Shown here: positions 5,370-12,305 of the stretch, in pieces
Layout of the letters: each line of letters starts with the position of its first letter
Position numbering within the stretch: position 1 is the stretch's first letter
DNA from: a virus
Length of the DNA stretch: 20,899 nt
IMG/VR virus record: IMGVR_UViG_3300023180_000492
Location: 1 to 20,899 of that record
Reading direction: 5' to 3' (one strand)
Notes under the pieces: model-generated
Told to the model about the DNA's origin: nothing
Database searches by the model: none
The model's input: only the letters and a program-made list of their open reading frames with translations
Program-made: the position numbers and the translations under genes

Positions 5370-6055
5370 ACGTCCTCACTATTGACTTGGATTATATAAC
5401 TGACAAGTATTCAAGACTTGTAGACAGTGTTTATAGTAATGACTTTACTAATAAAAGATGGGGAGAGTTCTATAGCAATACCTATTATGATGAAGATCAT
5501 TTCAAAATAAACATAGACAACTGGTTGTATATTCTTGATGTGTATACAAAAGCACTTCCTGAGTGTAACAAAGTTGCCTTTGGATATGAGCATGACAGTA
5601 TTCTTTATGACTTGCAAGATGTAGATGAGCACATAAACATTGTCAATATTGATCAACACCATGACATATGTTATGTTGACGAACAATATAAAGAAGTTAT
5701 TGAATATGATATTGTTTCTCAGGCTGATTGGGTGCTATGGTTGGTGAAGAATAAAAATCTTTCCAGTTATACTTGGGTTGGAAATAAAAACTCTACACCT
5801 TTGGATAACAATGTAGTTCAAATGAACTGGAATTATAATTCTTTTTTAAAAGAACAACTAAAATTTGATACCTATAAGTTTGATTACATATATGTCTGTG
5901 CATCTCCACAATATCTTGCTCCACACCACTGGTATTACTTTGACATTATGAAAATTTTGTATAATAATATCAAAGGAAAAGAACCAGTCATGCATCCAAA
6001 TAAATTTGGGTATGATCTAAAGAAGTTTTATAAGTATAAGGATAAAGAAGTATGA
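5366..6055 (+). CDS. UPF0489-like putative metal-binding protein
   Basis: 229 residues. Starts MNVLTIDLDY and has GYEHDSIL near residue 73 and VNIDQHHDICY near residues 92-102. The Asp/His spacing resembles the metal site of arginase/deacetylase-type folds and UPF0489 proteins, whose reaction is unknown. The remainder is rich in Tyr, Asn and Asp. The DNA is visibly more AT-rich than thyX, phoH or gp32, suggesting separate acquisition, although it is tightly coupled on both sides by ATGA overlaps. No signal peptide is seen. An enzyme role (hydrolase or peptide modification) is possible but unproven. Confidence 0.62.
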   Translation: MNVLTIDLDYITDKYSRLVDSVYSNDFTNKRWGEFYSNTYYDEDHFKINIDNWLYILDVYTKALPECNKVAFGYEHDSILYDLQDVDEHINIVNIDQHHDICYVDEQYKEVIEYDIVSQADWVLWLVKNKNLSSYTWVGNKNSTPLDNNVVQMNWNYNSFLKEQLKFDTYKFDYIYVCASPQYLAPHHWYYFDIMKILYNNIKGKEPVMHPNKFGYDLKKFYKYKDKEV

Positions 6056-6393
6056 GTTTCTTTCAATCAGATATCATTCGCGGTGACATCCAAGAGATGA
6101 TGGATCTTCAACAGTTTTGTTTTAGATCTGCTATGAATTTTGTTCTTCTCGATGACGAGAGGAAGCTAGATTACTTTGAAAAACTTGAACTGTTGATTGA
6201 AAAGCAGAAAACTTTTTACTTCCGTATTAAGTTGAGTGACGATCCTGAAGCAGTCTCTGTCCTAGAGACCATGAAGCAGGGTATTATTATGCTTGGTGCC
6301 ACCCCAGGCACCACAGTCGAAGAGATGTTCGACGAACTGCTGCAGAAAGTCCAGTTCATGAAGGACAAACTGCAAAGTGGCACAGCGGATTGA
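6052..6393 (+). CDS. DUF1825 family protein
   Basis: 113 residues. MSFFQSDIIRGDIQEMMDLQQ, DYFEKLELLIEKQKTFYFRI and TTVEEMFDELLQKVQFMK match the all-helical DUF1825 family, found in cyanobacteria and their phages. Its function is unknown. The length and start (MSFF, ATGA overlap with the previous gene) agree with the family. The TGA stop forms part of the -35 box of the gp32 promoter, and the last codons form one arm of an inverted repeat, so its 3' end doubles as a regulatory region. Confidence 0.8.
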   Translation: MSFFQSDIIRGDIQEMMDLQQFCFRSAMNFVLLDDERKLDYFEKLELLIEKQKTFYFRIKLSDDPEAVSVLETMKQGIIMLGATPGTTVEEMFDELLQKVQFMKDKLQSGTAD

Positions 6394-6409
6394 CGCCCGA
6401 CGCTGTGCC
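6379..6409 (+). promoter_or_regulatory. Inverted repeat across the gp32 promoter (possible operator)
   Basis: Perfect 9-base arms GGCACAGCG (6379-6387) and CGCTGTGCC (6401-6409) around a 13-base centre that holds the -35 box. No T tract follows, so it is not an ordinary terminator. It could bind a dimeric regulator or form a hairpin in read-through RNA. Confidence 0.5.
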
Positions 6410-6418
6410 TGTTATAAT
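6390..6418 (+). promoter_or_regulatory. Strong sigma70-type promoter of gp32
   Basis: TTGACG (6390-6395), a 17-base spacer and a perfect TATAAT (6413-6418). Expected start is near 6425, 49 bases before the gp32 ATG. Confidence 0.82.
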
Positions 6419-6424
6419 GACTGA

Positions 6425-6473
6425 GTGATAGGGCATCACACAAACCAAATCCAAACTAATCCGAGAAAATCCT
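6425..6473 (+). promoter_or_regulatory. gp32 mRNA leader with 5' hairpin
   Basis: The predicted 5' end carries GTGAT (6425-6429), loop AGGGC, ATCAC (6435-6439), followed by an A/C-rich unstructured stretch in which AATCC recurs every 10 bases (6448, 6458, 6468). The hairpin-then-unstructured order recalls the T4 gene 32 leader, where gp32 represses its own translation. Loop AGGG can pair weakly with TCCT before the ATG. The ribosome site is weak (GAG, 6463-6465). Autoregulation here is inference. Confidence 0.45.
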
Positions 6474-7373
6474 ATGTCTTTCGCAGATCTGAAGCGTAAA
6501 TCCCAGAACAACTTCTCCTTCCTTCAAAAGGAACTGGAGAAATCATCCAGCGGTAAGAACGTTGATGAGCGTTTCTGGAAACCAGAGGTTGACGCTTCTG
6601 GCAACGGGTATGCTGTTATCCGTTTCCTCCCCGCCCCTGAAGGTGAAACTGTGCCTTGGGCGAAAGTCTACTCCCATGCCTTCCAAGGTCCTGGTGGGTG
6701 GTACATTGAAAACTCCCTGACCACTCTCAACGAGAAGGATCCCGTTGGTGAAGTCAACCGCCGTCTCTGGAACAGCGGTAGTGATGAAGACAAAGAGACT
6801 GCTCGTAAGCAGAAGCGTAAGCTCCAGTATTACAGCAACATCTATGTCGTGAAGGATCCTAAGCACCCTGAGAACGAGGGCAAGGTGTTCCTCTACAAGT
6901 ATGGTAAGAAGATCCATGACAAGATCCTTGCTGCCATGCAACCTGAGTTCCAAGACGAGACGCCTGTGAACGTCTTTGATCTTTGGGAAGGTGCTAACTT
7001 CAAACTGAAGATCAAGAAGGTTGCAGGTTACTGGAACTATGATTCTTCTGAGTTTGATTCTGTCTCTGCTCTCAGTGCAGATGACACTGAACTGGAAGGC
7101 ATCTGGAAGTCCGAGCACTCGCTTGAGGCATTCACTAACAAGGATCAGTTCAAGTCCTACGAGGATCTTGAGCGTCGTCTGAACATGGTGCTCGGTATCG
7201 CCCAACGTGCTGCCGTTCCTACCGTTGATGATGAAGAGTATGAGCCTGTCGCTGCTCCCGAACCTTCCTCGTTCCGTCAGCAAATGAGTGCTCCCTCTCC
7301 TGTCAAGGAAGAGGCAGTCGTTGATGATGACGATGCCCTGTCTTACTTCGCTCGCCTTGCTGAAGAGGACTGA
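6474..7373 (+). CDS. 32: Single-stranded DNA-binding protein gp32
   Basis: 299 residues, close to T4 gp32 (301). Basic N-terminal cooperativity region (MSFADLKRKSQNNFSFLQKE), central OB-fold core (GYAVIRFLP, GGWYIEN, YYSNIYVVKDPKHPENEGKVF, GKKIHDKI, PVNVFDLWEGANFKLKIKKV) and an acidic C-terminal tail ending in DDDDALSYFARLAEED. It coats single-stranded DNA at the replication fork and recruits replication and recombination proteins through the tail. The T4 zinc site is degenerate: His68 remains but the positions matching Cys77, Cys87 and Cys90 read Ser81, Asp89 and Gly92. It has its own promoter and is followed by two overlapping small membrane-protein genes. Confidence 0.95.
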   Translation: MSFADLKRKSQNNFSFLQKELEKSSSGKNVDERFWKPEVDASGNGYAVIRFLPAPEGETVPWAKVYSHAFQGPGGWYIENSLTTLNEKDPVGEVNRRLWNSGSDEDKETARKQKRKLQYYSNIYVVKDPKHPENEGKVFLYKYGKKIHDKILAAMQPEFQDETPVNVFDLWEGANFKLKIKKVAGYWNYDSSEFDSVSALSADDTELEGIWKSEHSLEAFTNKDQFKSYEDLERRLNMVLGIAQRAAVPTVDDEEYEPVAAPEPSSFRQQMSAPSPVKEEAVVDDDDALSYFARLAEED

Positions 7374-7492
7374 TGGGAGAAGCAGTTCACGCTTGGAACT
7401 CTATGACCTATGCTGAGGGAGCATTGTTCTCCCTCTGGGTCATCGGAATGTATTATGTAAAACTTCGCATGGATCGTAAGTTCGGACGATGA
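7373..7492 (+). CDS. Very small membrane protein after gp32
   Basis: 39 residues; the ATG shares a base with the gp32 stop (TGATG) and the end overlaps the next ATG (ATGA). A hydrophobic helix around residues 15-29 (EGALFSLWVIGMYYV) is followed by a basic end (KLRMDRKFGR), giving positive-inside topology with the C-terminus in the cytoplasm. No family is recognised. Its size and position suggest a translationally coupled accessory protein. Confidence 0.55.
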   Translation: MGEAVHAWNSMTYAEGALFSLWVIGMYYVKLRMDRKFGR

Positions 7493-7686
7493 AAAAATAC
7501 CTGAAGGTATTACTTCACCCAGTTACTCAGTTCAACTTGTTGGTCGTGGGGTTCCTGATCTTAGTTCAGGGACTTCACACCCACGCCCACTATACTATGA
7601 GTGTTGATACTGACAGTTACGTTCACAACTACTGCAAGAAAAACTTGAAGCAGTGTAAGCGTATCATTTCAAATTTGGAAGACTGA
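7489..7686 (+). CDS. Small membrane or exported protein
   Basis: 65 residues. MKKYLKVLLHP followed by a hydrophobic stretch (FNLLVVGFLILVQGL, residues 15-29) makes a single membrane anchor or uncleaved signal; the rest is polar with two cysteines (YCKKNLKQC, CX6C), which could form a disulfide if outside the membrane. It starts in the ATGA overlap with the previous gene. Function unknown; a holin- or spanin-like role is possible, but nothing in the sequence proves it. It is the last gene of the + strand cluster and converges on the minus-strand gp53 gene. Confidence 0.65.
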   Translation: MKKYLKVLLHPVTQFNLLVVGFLILVQGLHTHAHYTMSVDTDSYVHNYCKKNLKQCKRIISNLED

Positions 7687-7700
7687 TTCCATAAATCTGG

Positions 7701-7730
7701 AAAAAAAATTCGGGCAAATTTTTGCCCGAA
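7701..7730 (-). terminator. Terminator of the minus-strand gp4-gp53 operon
   Basis: On the minus strand, TTCGGGCAAA (7730-7721) and TTTGCCCGAA (7718-7709) form a 10-bp GC-cored stem followed by eight T (7708-7701 read in reverse). On the + strand no T tract follows, so it serves mainly the minus transcript, five bases after the gp53 stop. Confidence 0.88.
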
Positions 7731-7734
7731 AAAG

Positions 7735-8367
7735 TCATCCAGTTTTCTTTAGTCTCTGGTTAATATAATCTCCAGATTTTTTGTAAAGATTTTTCTTTCT
7801 GAAATCATTTACAAACTGTTGAAAATATCTTGGTTTGAGGAGATAGATTTCTCTTTTCTTTTCATTCTCATTAGTCAACCACTCAGCAATGGTAACGGGA
7901 GTTGCAATCTCGTTACCATTTTTTGTTTCTATACTACCATTGATGTTTAGTTTATGTGTTCCGTTGTAGAAAGTCTGATCTACACGTACACCAGTTCTAA
8001 ATTGTCCAATGTCTTCTTTAATTTCATAGTGATGAATAGTTCCGTATGCATTGTCATATTCACTCTCTAGAATTTTTGACAATTCATACGTAGTTTTTGG
8101 CCAATCATACTGAACGTTAGTCATATTATTTGACAGGATGATAACCCAGTCATAGAATGGATCACCATATGCTTTATTTGCTACTTGATCAGGACGTTCT
8201 CCATCTATAATAGCATACTTTGTAAAGAAGATGGAGTTAGAAAAGACATCATCATTCAATTTGTATCTACGAAAGAAATTCTTTGCAGTCACATAGTCCG
8301 ACTCAGAGAAAGGATAACTAATTGGTTTCTCATCATATGAGATGTTTGGTATGAGTGAAAAATACAT
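7735..8367 (-). CDS. 53: Baseplate wedge subunit gp53
   Basis: 210 residues from the ATG at 8367, nine bases after AGGAGG; a longer opening would need a TTG start at 8388. Begins MYFSLIPNISYDEKPISYPF and has YAIIDGERPDQVANKAYG followed by DPFYDWVIILSNNM and PRYFQQFVNDFRK, all typical of T4-like gp53. The middle resembles a LysM-like fold. In T4, gp53 joins neighbouring wedges around the hub during baseplate assembly, a late step before sheath addition. It is last in the minus-strand operon, 13 bases after gp48. Confidence 0.85.
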   Translation of the reverse strand: MYFSLIPNISYDEKPISYPFSESDYVTAKNFFRRYKLNDDVFSNSIFFTKYAIIDGERPDQVANKAYGDPFYDWVIILSNNMTNVQYDWPKTTYELSKILESEYDNAYGTIHHYEIKEDIGQFRTGVRVDQTFYNGTHKLNINGSIETKNGNEIATPVTIAEWLTNENEKKREIYLLKPRYFQQFVNDFRKKNLYKKSGDYINQRLKKTG

Positions 8368-8380
8368 TAGAATAATCCTC

Positions 8381-9556
8381 CTAAACAACAGAAGCAGTCC
8401 AGTCTTCTGAAAAGACTAGTTTTGTTTCCATGAAGTTTAATTTCAATTCATATGATACTGGTCCGCCACCTGAAAACGTTGAATAGTTATTATCTGGTGT
8501 GAAATTTACATTCATATCTGTAATAGCACACAGTTTATATTGTGGTAAATGCGGGTGTGGATCTGATCCTCTCATGTATTGCACTAGACATAACTTTGGA
8601 ACTTTTATAAAGGATGAACCAATAGCACTATTTTTGATACCAAATACACCTTCAGGACCTGCTCCATAACTTGGTAGCATTGCTCGTTTGAATTCTTTTA
8701 TTATGTCTTCAATAATTTTTGTTTCCTCCTGATAATATGGAGACATCCTAAAAGTCAAATCAAAAGTTCTTAGAGACATTGACTGGAATAATAGTTCTAC
8801 ATTGGGGTTTCTAATTACTCCCCCAACACTAGCAAAAACATCTCCAGATGAAATGTTATCTCCTGTAATACCTTTTGCCAGTTCTGAAACTGCGGTAGCA
8901 GCAGCGTTCACTCCCAATCTACTAGCAGTGTCTTTTGCTGTCTTTGTTAAACTTTGTAATTTTTTTATTGTACCATTTTTTCCTGCTGAGGAAAGTACAC
9001 CAGCAGTTATGCTACCAAACTTCTTTCCTTCCCAGTTACCTCTGTATGCATCTTGTATATCATCTGGCATATAGAGAAGAATCTGTTTGAATCCTTCTGC
9101 AGGCGAAGCATCATTTACACTCGAATTATATTCATTTAGGTTTAGGTTTATTGATACAGGATTGGTTGCATTTGGATTGCCTTGAGAATTGGGTCCAAAT
9201 GGTGGATTGTAATCATAAAATTGAAACAACACATAGTCCGATGTGTTGCCTTCTAACTTCATATCTTGTGGATACCTAAGAGACTGAGATGTGTTTACTG
9301 TTGCAGTTTGATCATTGTATGCACCAATCGGTTGTGTAAAATAACTACCAACTTTTGACCAATTTGCTGATAGAAGATCTTGTTCTAGTTGTCCAGTAAC
9401 AGGATAGTAATTAACATGAACTCCAGCATAAGTAGCTGTGACCTTTTCCTCATACACAACTTTTGTAGTTGGATCAAACCAATAATTTGTTCCATTACTA
9501 TCTTTTATGACAATGCTTGCGCCTTTTGGTTTTTTTCCTGTTGTGTTTCCAGCCAT
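8381..9556 (-). CDS. 48: Baseplate tail-tube cap gp48
   Basis: 391 residues (T4 gp48: 364). The signature RNPNVELLFQSMSLRTFDLTFRMSP lies in the middle and is followed by EETKIIEDIIKEFKRAM and a C-terminal beta part (LCAITDMNVNFTPDNNYSTF, GGPVSYELKLNFMET), as in tail-tube-like subunits. gp48 sits on top of the hub and, with gp54, starts tail-tube polymerisation. An Ala/Gly/Lys helix-rich insert near residues 180-235 is probably a surface domain. Its ATG overlaps the stop of the upstream gene (TAATG on the minus strand), showing translational coupling. Confidence 0.85.
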   Translation of the reverse strand: MAGNTTGKKPKGASIVIKDSNGTNYWFDPTTKVVYEEKVTATYAGVHVNYYPVTGQLEQDLLSANWSKVGSYFTQPIGAYNDQTATVNTSQSLRYPQDMKLEGNTSDYVLFQFYDYNPPFGPNSQGNPNATNPVSINLNLNEYNSSVNDASPAEGFKQILLYMPDDIQDAYRGNWEGKKFGSITAGVLSSAGKNGTIKKLQSLTKTAKDTASRLGVNAAATAVSELAKGITGDNISSGDVFASVGGVIRNPNVELLFQSMSLRTFDLTFRMSPYYQEETKIIEDIIKEFKRAMLPSYGAGPEGVFGIKNSAIGSSFIKVPKLCLVQYMRGSDPHPHLPQYKLCAITDMNVNFTPDNNYSTFSGGGPVSYELKLNFMETKLVFSEDWTASVV

Positions 9557-10245
9557 TACTTAGACATCTCCTTGGACTGTTTGTTGCCGTATCCTTTCAC
9601 AATTCTGTGACCTGTGATTTTATCATAGAACTTTTCATCAGTTTCTTCCCAGACAATCTTTTTATCGATAGGGAATGTAACTCCATTGATATTTTTCACA
9701 TAGTCCTCAGTCGGCAGGAGAATGGCAGTATCCCATTCATCAGCAGCGAGGTCAAGATATAGTCCTTCTACATGTGCTGATAGATATTTATGAAAACATA
9801 CCTTAGGTATGTCAATTCTACCTTGTATTAGTTTCTTTGTGACAATGATTCTTTTCTTGGGAGAGAGGTAGTGTAGGTTAGCACCCCAGAATTCTTCTTT
9901 TCCTGGTGCTTTGACGACATATACTAGAGGGAATCTGTCATAGTAAGGCAACCACTTCATCTTTGCCTTATATTCAAACATATACAGATGACCTGCTACT
10001 GTATATCTACGCAGTTCATTCTTATCTTGTTCTATAGCATCACCAATACGATCTCTTTTTTCGTTCAAGATATATTTGCTAAAATTTTTTTTGTATGTAC
10101 TAGCTTCATGCTTGACTGCATTTCTGTACCAAGAGAGAGATTTTTTCTCTCCATTAGTTTTTTCTGCTACTCTTTCAAAAAGTGTTTTGTATCCAGGATC
10201 TTTATTGACAGAGTTGCGCTGGATAGATGCAAATCCTGTTGCCAT
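9556..10245 (-). CDS. Conserved T4-like phage protein between gp4 and gp48
   Basis: 229 residues, with TAGGAG seven bases before the ATG. N-terminal half basic and helical (SWYRNAVKHEASTYKKNFSKYI); centre has a conserved-looking segment HLYMFEYKAKMKWLPYYDRF followed by PLVYVVK and GANLHYLSPKKR. The YYDRFPL and NLHYL elements occur in a protein often encoded near gp4/gp53 in T4-like phages. T4 has gene 2 (DNA-end protector) at the equivalent place, so a gp2-type DNA-packaging or head-completion role is possible, but I cannot confirm it. Encoded just before gp48 in the same transcript. Confidence 0.6.
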   Translation of the reverse strand: MATGFASIQRNSVNKDPGYKTLFERVAEKTNGEKKSLSWYRNAVKHEASTYKKNFSKYILNEKRDRIGDAIEQDKNELRRYTVAGHLYMFEYKAKMKWLPYYDRFPLVYVVKAPGKEEFWGANLHYLSPKKRIIVTKKLIQGRIDIPKVCFHKYLSAHVEGLYLDLAADEWDTAILLPTEDYVKNINGVTFPIDKKIVWEETDEKFYDKITGHRIVKGYGNKQSKEMSK

Positions 10246-10247
10246 TG

Positions 10248-10679
10248 TTATACTCCTAAGTGATCTTCGGTAAGTATTAAGAAGTTCATCTGCCTGTCTT
10301 CACAATACTCACGCGCTGCAGACCACTTAGATTGGTTTTTAGCGTATGTCAGAGCAGCATTACGATAAGCGGCAGTTCGTTTATTTTTGTCATTCGGGGG
10401 TTGTGTTTGTTTTTTGGGTTTAATCTCAATAATATATTTGGTGATAGCACCAGTCTTTTCACGAACTTTGATATAAAAATCTGGAAAGTATCTCCTCACT
10501 CTACCATCGGGAGCACGATAGGGAATGATTACCTCTTCGCTCCCCCACTCTATTATCGAGGGGTTGTTATCACAGAACACCATGAACTTTCGTTCCCATA
10601 ATGATCTATAGATAACACGAGTTGGATTGCCACGATACTTGCCAGGATTGATGGGTTTATACAATCCAGAGTATGCCAT
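10248..10679 (-). CDS. 4: Head completion protein gp4
   Basis: 143 residues from the ATG at 10679. MAYSGLYKPINPGKYRGNPT, YRSLWERKFMVFCDNNPSI, EWGSEEVIIPY, RRYFPDFYIK and IIEIKPKKQTQPP match T4 gp4 (also called gp50/65) throughout. The E...D...ExK arrangement (E60 region, PDFYIK, EIKPKK) is that of a restriction-endonuclease fold; in T4, gp4 completes packaged heads before tail joining. It is first in the minus operon, with a late-type element 24 bases upstream of its ATG. Its start codon overlaps the + strand late element of the divergent gene. Confidence 0.92.
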   Translation of the reverse strand: MAYSGLYKPINPGKYRGNPTRVIYRSLWERKFMVFCDNNPSIIEWGSEEVIIPYRAPDGRVRRYFPDFYIKVREKTGAITKYIIEIKPKKQTQPPNDKNKRTAAYRNAALTYAKNQSKWSAAREYCEDRQMNFLILTEDHLGV

Positions 10680-10684
10680 AAATA
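10678..10684 (+). promoter_or_regulatory. Late-type promoter element, + strand
   Basis: CATAAATATAG (10677-10687) before the tube-initiator-like gene. The identical 11-mer occurs at 12365. The element covers the complement of the gp4 start codon. Confidence 0.55.
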
Positions 10685-10702
10685 TAGTTGGACCAACATA
10701 GG

Positions 10703-10709
10703 TATTTAG
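10703..10709 (-). promoter_or_regulatory. Late-type promoter element, minus strand
   Basis: CTAAATA read on the minus strand, 24 bases upstream of the gp4 ATG. It faces the + strand element at 10678 across the palindrome GTTGGACCAAC (10687-10697). Confidence 0.55.
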
Positions 10710-10710
10710 T

Positions 10711-11490
10711 GTGTCTATAAACAACTTTTTGGCAACTATGTCAGCTCAGGGCGGAATGTCCTATAGCAATAACTTCGTTGTAAAGTTTACGAATAATAGT
10801 GGTGAAAATTTATTTGAATTTTTATGTGATGAGGCACAACTTCCAAATGTTCAGGCAGCTTCTGGAACATTGAAGGGTAGATACATGGGGGAAGGGCAAG
10901 TAAACTATGCTCACACTAGAATATTCTCTGAATTTCAGCTTGGTTTCATGTGTGATGCTAATCTAGAACCTTTGAGATTTTTGAATAGTTGGTTTGGACA
11001 GATCTTTAATGAGGTGCCATATGAAGTAGGTCCAAATAGATCATTGGAAAAGCACCAGTCTCAAGATGATTTAAGACCATATAATAGAACTAATGCTTTA
11101 GCATATCCAGAACAATATTGCAATAATATAATTGTTACAAAAACAGAATCTGGTCCAAAATCTACAACACAAAGAGCACCAGTTTCTTATTACTTAGAGA
11201 GAGCATGGCCATATGCTATTGATGCTGTTCCTCTTCAGTTTGGTGCTTCTCAAATAACTAAAGTTTCGGCACAATTTTATTATACAAGACATCAAATTGA
11301 ATTTTCTGATAACAGGACAACCAAAAATGATGTCAGTGTTATGGATAATGAATTCTATCCAAATGAAAATGGTATTGGTGGATATAGATCTGTAGTTACT
11401 GGTAGCGCACAAACTCAGGCTGGTATTGAAGCAGCACAACAGTTTACTGGTCAGCAACAACTAAATCAAACAAATGCTGGTATAGCGTAG
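10711..11490 (+). CDS. Tail-tube-like baseplate protein, probably gp54-type initiator
   Basis: 259 residues from GTG at 10711 (250 from the ATG at 10738). GTG is preferred because the peptide SINNFLATMSAQGG reads as a coherent N-terminus and AGG lies eight bases upstream. The sequence is a beta-rich tube-like protein: NNFVVKFTN, EFLCDEAQLPNVQ, TRIFSEFQLGFMCDANLEPL, then AVPLQFGASQITKVSAQFYY, resembling the gp19/gp54 tail-tube fold with a longer Gln/Ala-rich tail. In T4, gp54 joins baseplate and tube. The choice between gp54 and another tube-junction protein is not certain. It opens the + strand tail block and is divergent from gp4. Confidence 0.65.
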   Translation: MSINNFLATMSAQGGMSYSNNFVVKFTNNSGENLFEFLCDEAQLPNVQAASGTLKGRYMGEGQVNYAHTRIFSEFQLGFMCDANLEPLRFLNSWFGQIFNEVPYEVGPNRSLEKHQSQDDLRPYNRTNALAYPEQYCNNIIVTKTESGPKSTTQRAPVSYYLERAWPYAIDAVPLQFGASQITKVSAQFYYTRHQIEFSDNRTTKNDVSVMDNEFYPNENGIGGYRSVVTGSAQTQAGIEAAQQFTGQQQLNQTNAGIA

Positions 11491-11496
11491 CAAAAT

Positions 11497-11558
11497 CGAC
11501 TTTTCAGTTCCATAAAACTGGGAAAAATTTTTCCGCTAATTTTTGAGTCTAAAAGTCG
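11497..11558 (+). repeat. Nested inverted repeats between tail genes
   Basis: CGACTTTT (11497-11504) pairs with AAAAGTCG (11551-11558). Inside lie CAGTT/AACTG (11505-11509/11516-11520) and the perfect palindrome GGAAAAATTTTTCC (11521-11534). The 62-base block fills the gap before the late promoter at 11561 and could act as a terminator or RNA-stability element; there is no clean terminal T tract. Confidence 0.45.
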
Positions 11559-11560
11559 CG

Positions 11561-11567
11561 CTAAATA
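11561..11567 (+). promoter_or_regulatory. Late-type promoter element before gp26
   Basis: CTAAATATAC, 24 bases between the element and the ATG at 11592, in a true intergenic gap. Confidence 0.6.
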
Positions 11568-11591
11568 TACATATGATCTGATTTAGACATT

Positions 11592-12305
11592 ATGGCATTG
11601 CCCGTTTTAGACTTGCCAACTTATGAGTTGGAAGTTCCATCAAGTAAGAAAAAAATCAAATATCGCCCATTTTTGGTAAAGGAAGAAAAAGTTTTATTAA
11701 TTGCTTTGGAGAGCAATGATGAAACAAATATCAAAAATGCGGTATTGAACCTAATCAAAGGATGTGTTCAATCTAGAATAAAAGTAGAAAATCTTTCAAT
11801 CTTTGATCTAGAGTATATTTTCTTGAATATCAGAGCAGTTTCTGTTGGTGAAATTATTGAAATGAATGTTACTTGTCTGGATGACAATGAAACACAAGTA
11901 AAATATAATTTGAATCTTGCTGATGTAGAAGTTTTCTTTCCAGAAGGACATGATACAAAAATCATGCTTACAGAGACAACGGGCGTAATTATGAAATATC
12001 CGTCTTTTGATCGTTTTGTGGAAGGATCTTTTGTAGATTCTGAAATTGATCAAGATACTGTTACTAAAGTTATTGCCGAATCTATCGATCAAATTTTCCA
12101 AGGTGATGATGTCTATGATGAATCTACAACTACTAAGAAAGAAATGATTGAATTTGTAGAAAATTTGACAAATGCTCAACTTGAAAAAATACAAACATTT
12201 TTTGAAACCTCTCCAAGACTCCAGCATAGTTTTAAGATAAAAAATCCAAATACTGGAGTTGAATCTGATTATGAAATAAGAGGACTGCAGAATTTTTTCG
12301 GATAG
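11592..12305 (+). CDS. 26: Baseplate hub assembly protein gp26-like, tape-measure chaperone
   Basis: 237 residues. N-terminal beta part LPTYELEVPSSKKKIKYRPF and FLVKEEKVLLIALES, then FDLEYIFLNIRAVSVGE, which identify the T4 gp26-type (T4_baseplate) family; the C-terminal half is helical (FVENLTNAQLEKIQTFFETSP). In T4, gp26 is a hub assembly component; its place just before the tape measure corresponds to the lambda G-type tail chaperone. Its last codons, AAT TTT TTC, contain a slippery heptamer, and a second frame continues past the stop (see the separate entry). It is longer than T4 gp26 (208 residues). Confidence 0.82.
   Translation: MALPVLDLPTYELEVPSSKKKIKYRPFLVKEEKVLLIALESNDETNIKNAVLNLIKGCVQSRIKVENLSIFDLEYIFLNIRAVSVGEIIEMNVTCLDDNETQVKYNLNLADVEVFFPEGHDTKIMLTETTGVIMKYPSFDRFVEGSFVDSEIDQDTVTKVIAESIDQIFQGDDVYDESTTTKKEMIEFVENLTNAQLEKIQTFFETSPRLQHSFKIKNPNTGVESDYEIRGLQNFFG

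Noticed and set aside
6543-7283. 246-residue minus-strand frame opposite gp32
   Set aside because: It mirrors the gp32 codons, has no ribosome site or partner genes, and gp32 is certain on the + strand.
11521-11534. GGAAAAATTTTTCC as a rho-independent terminator
   Set aside because: The stem is almost all A-T and no T tract follows directly; kept only as part of the nested inverted repeats.
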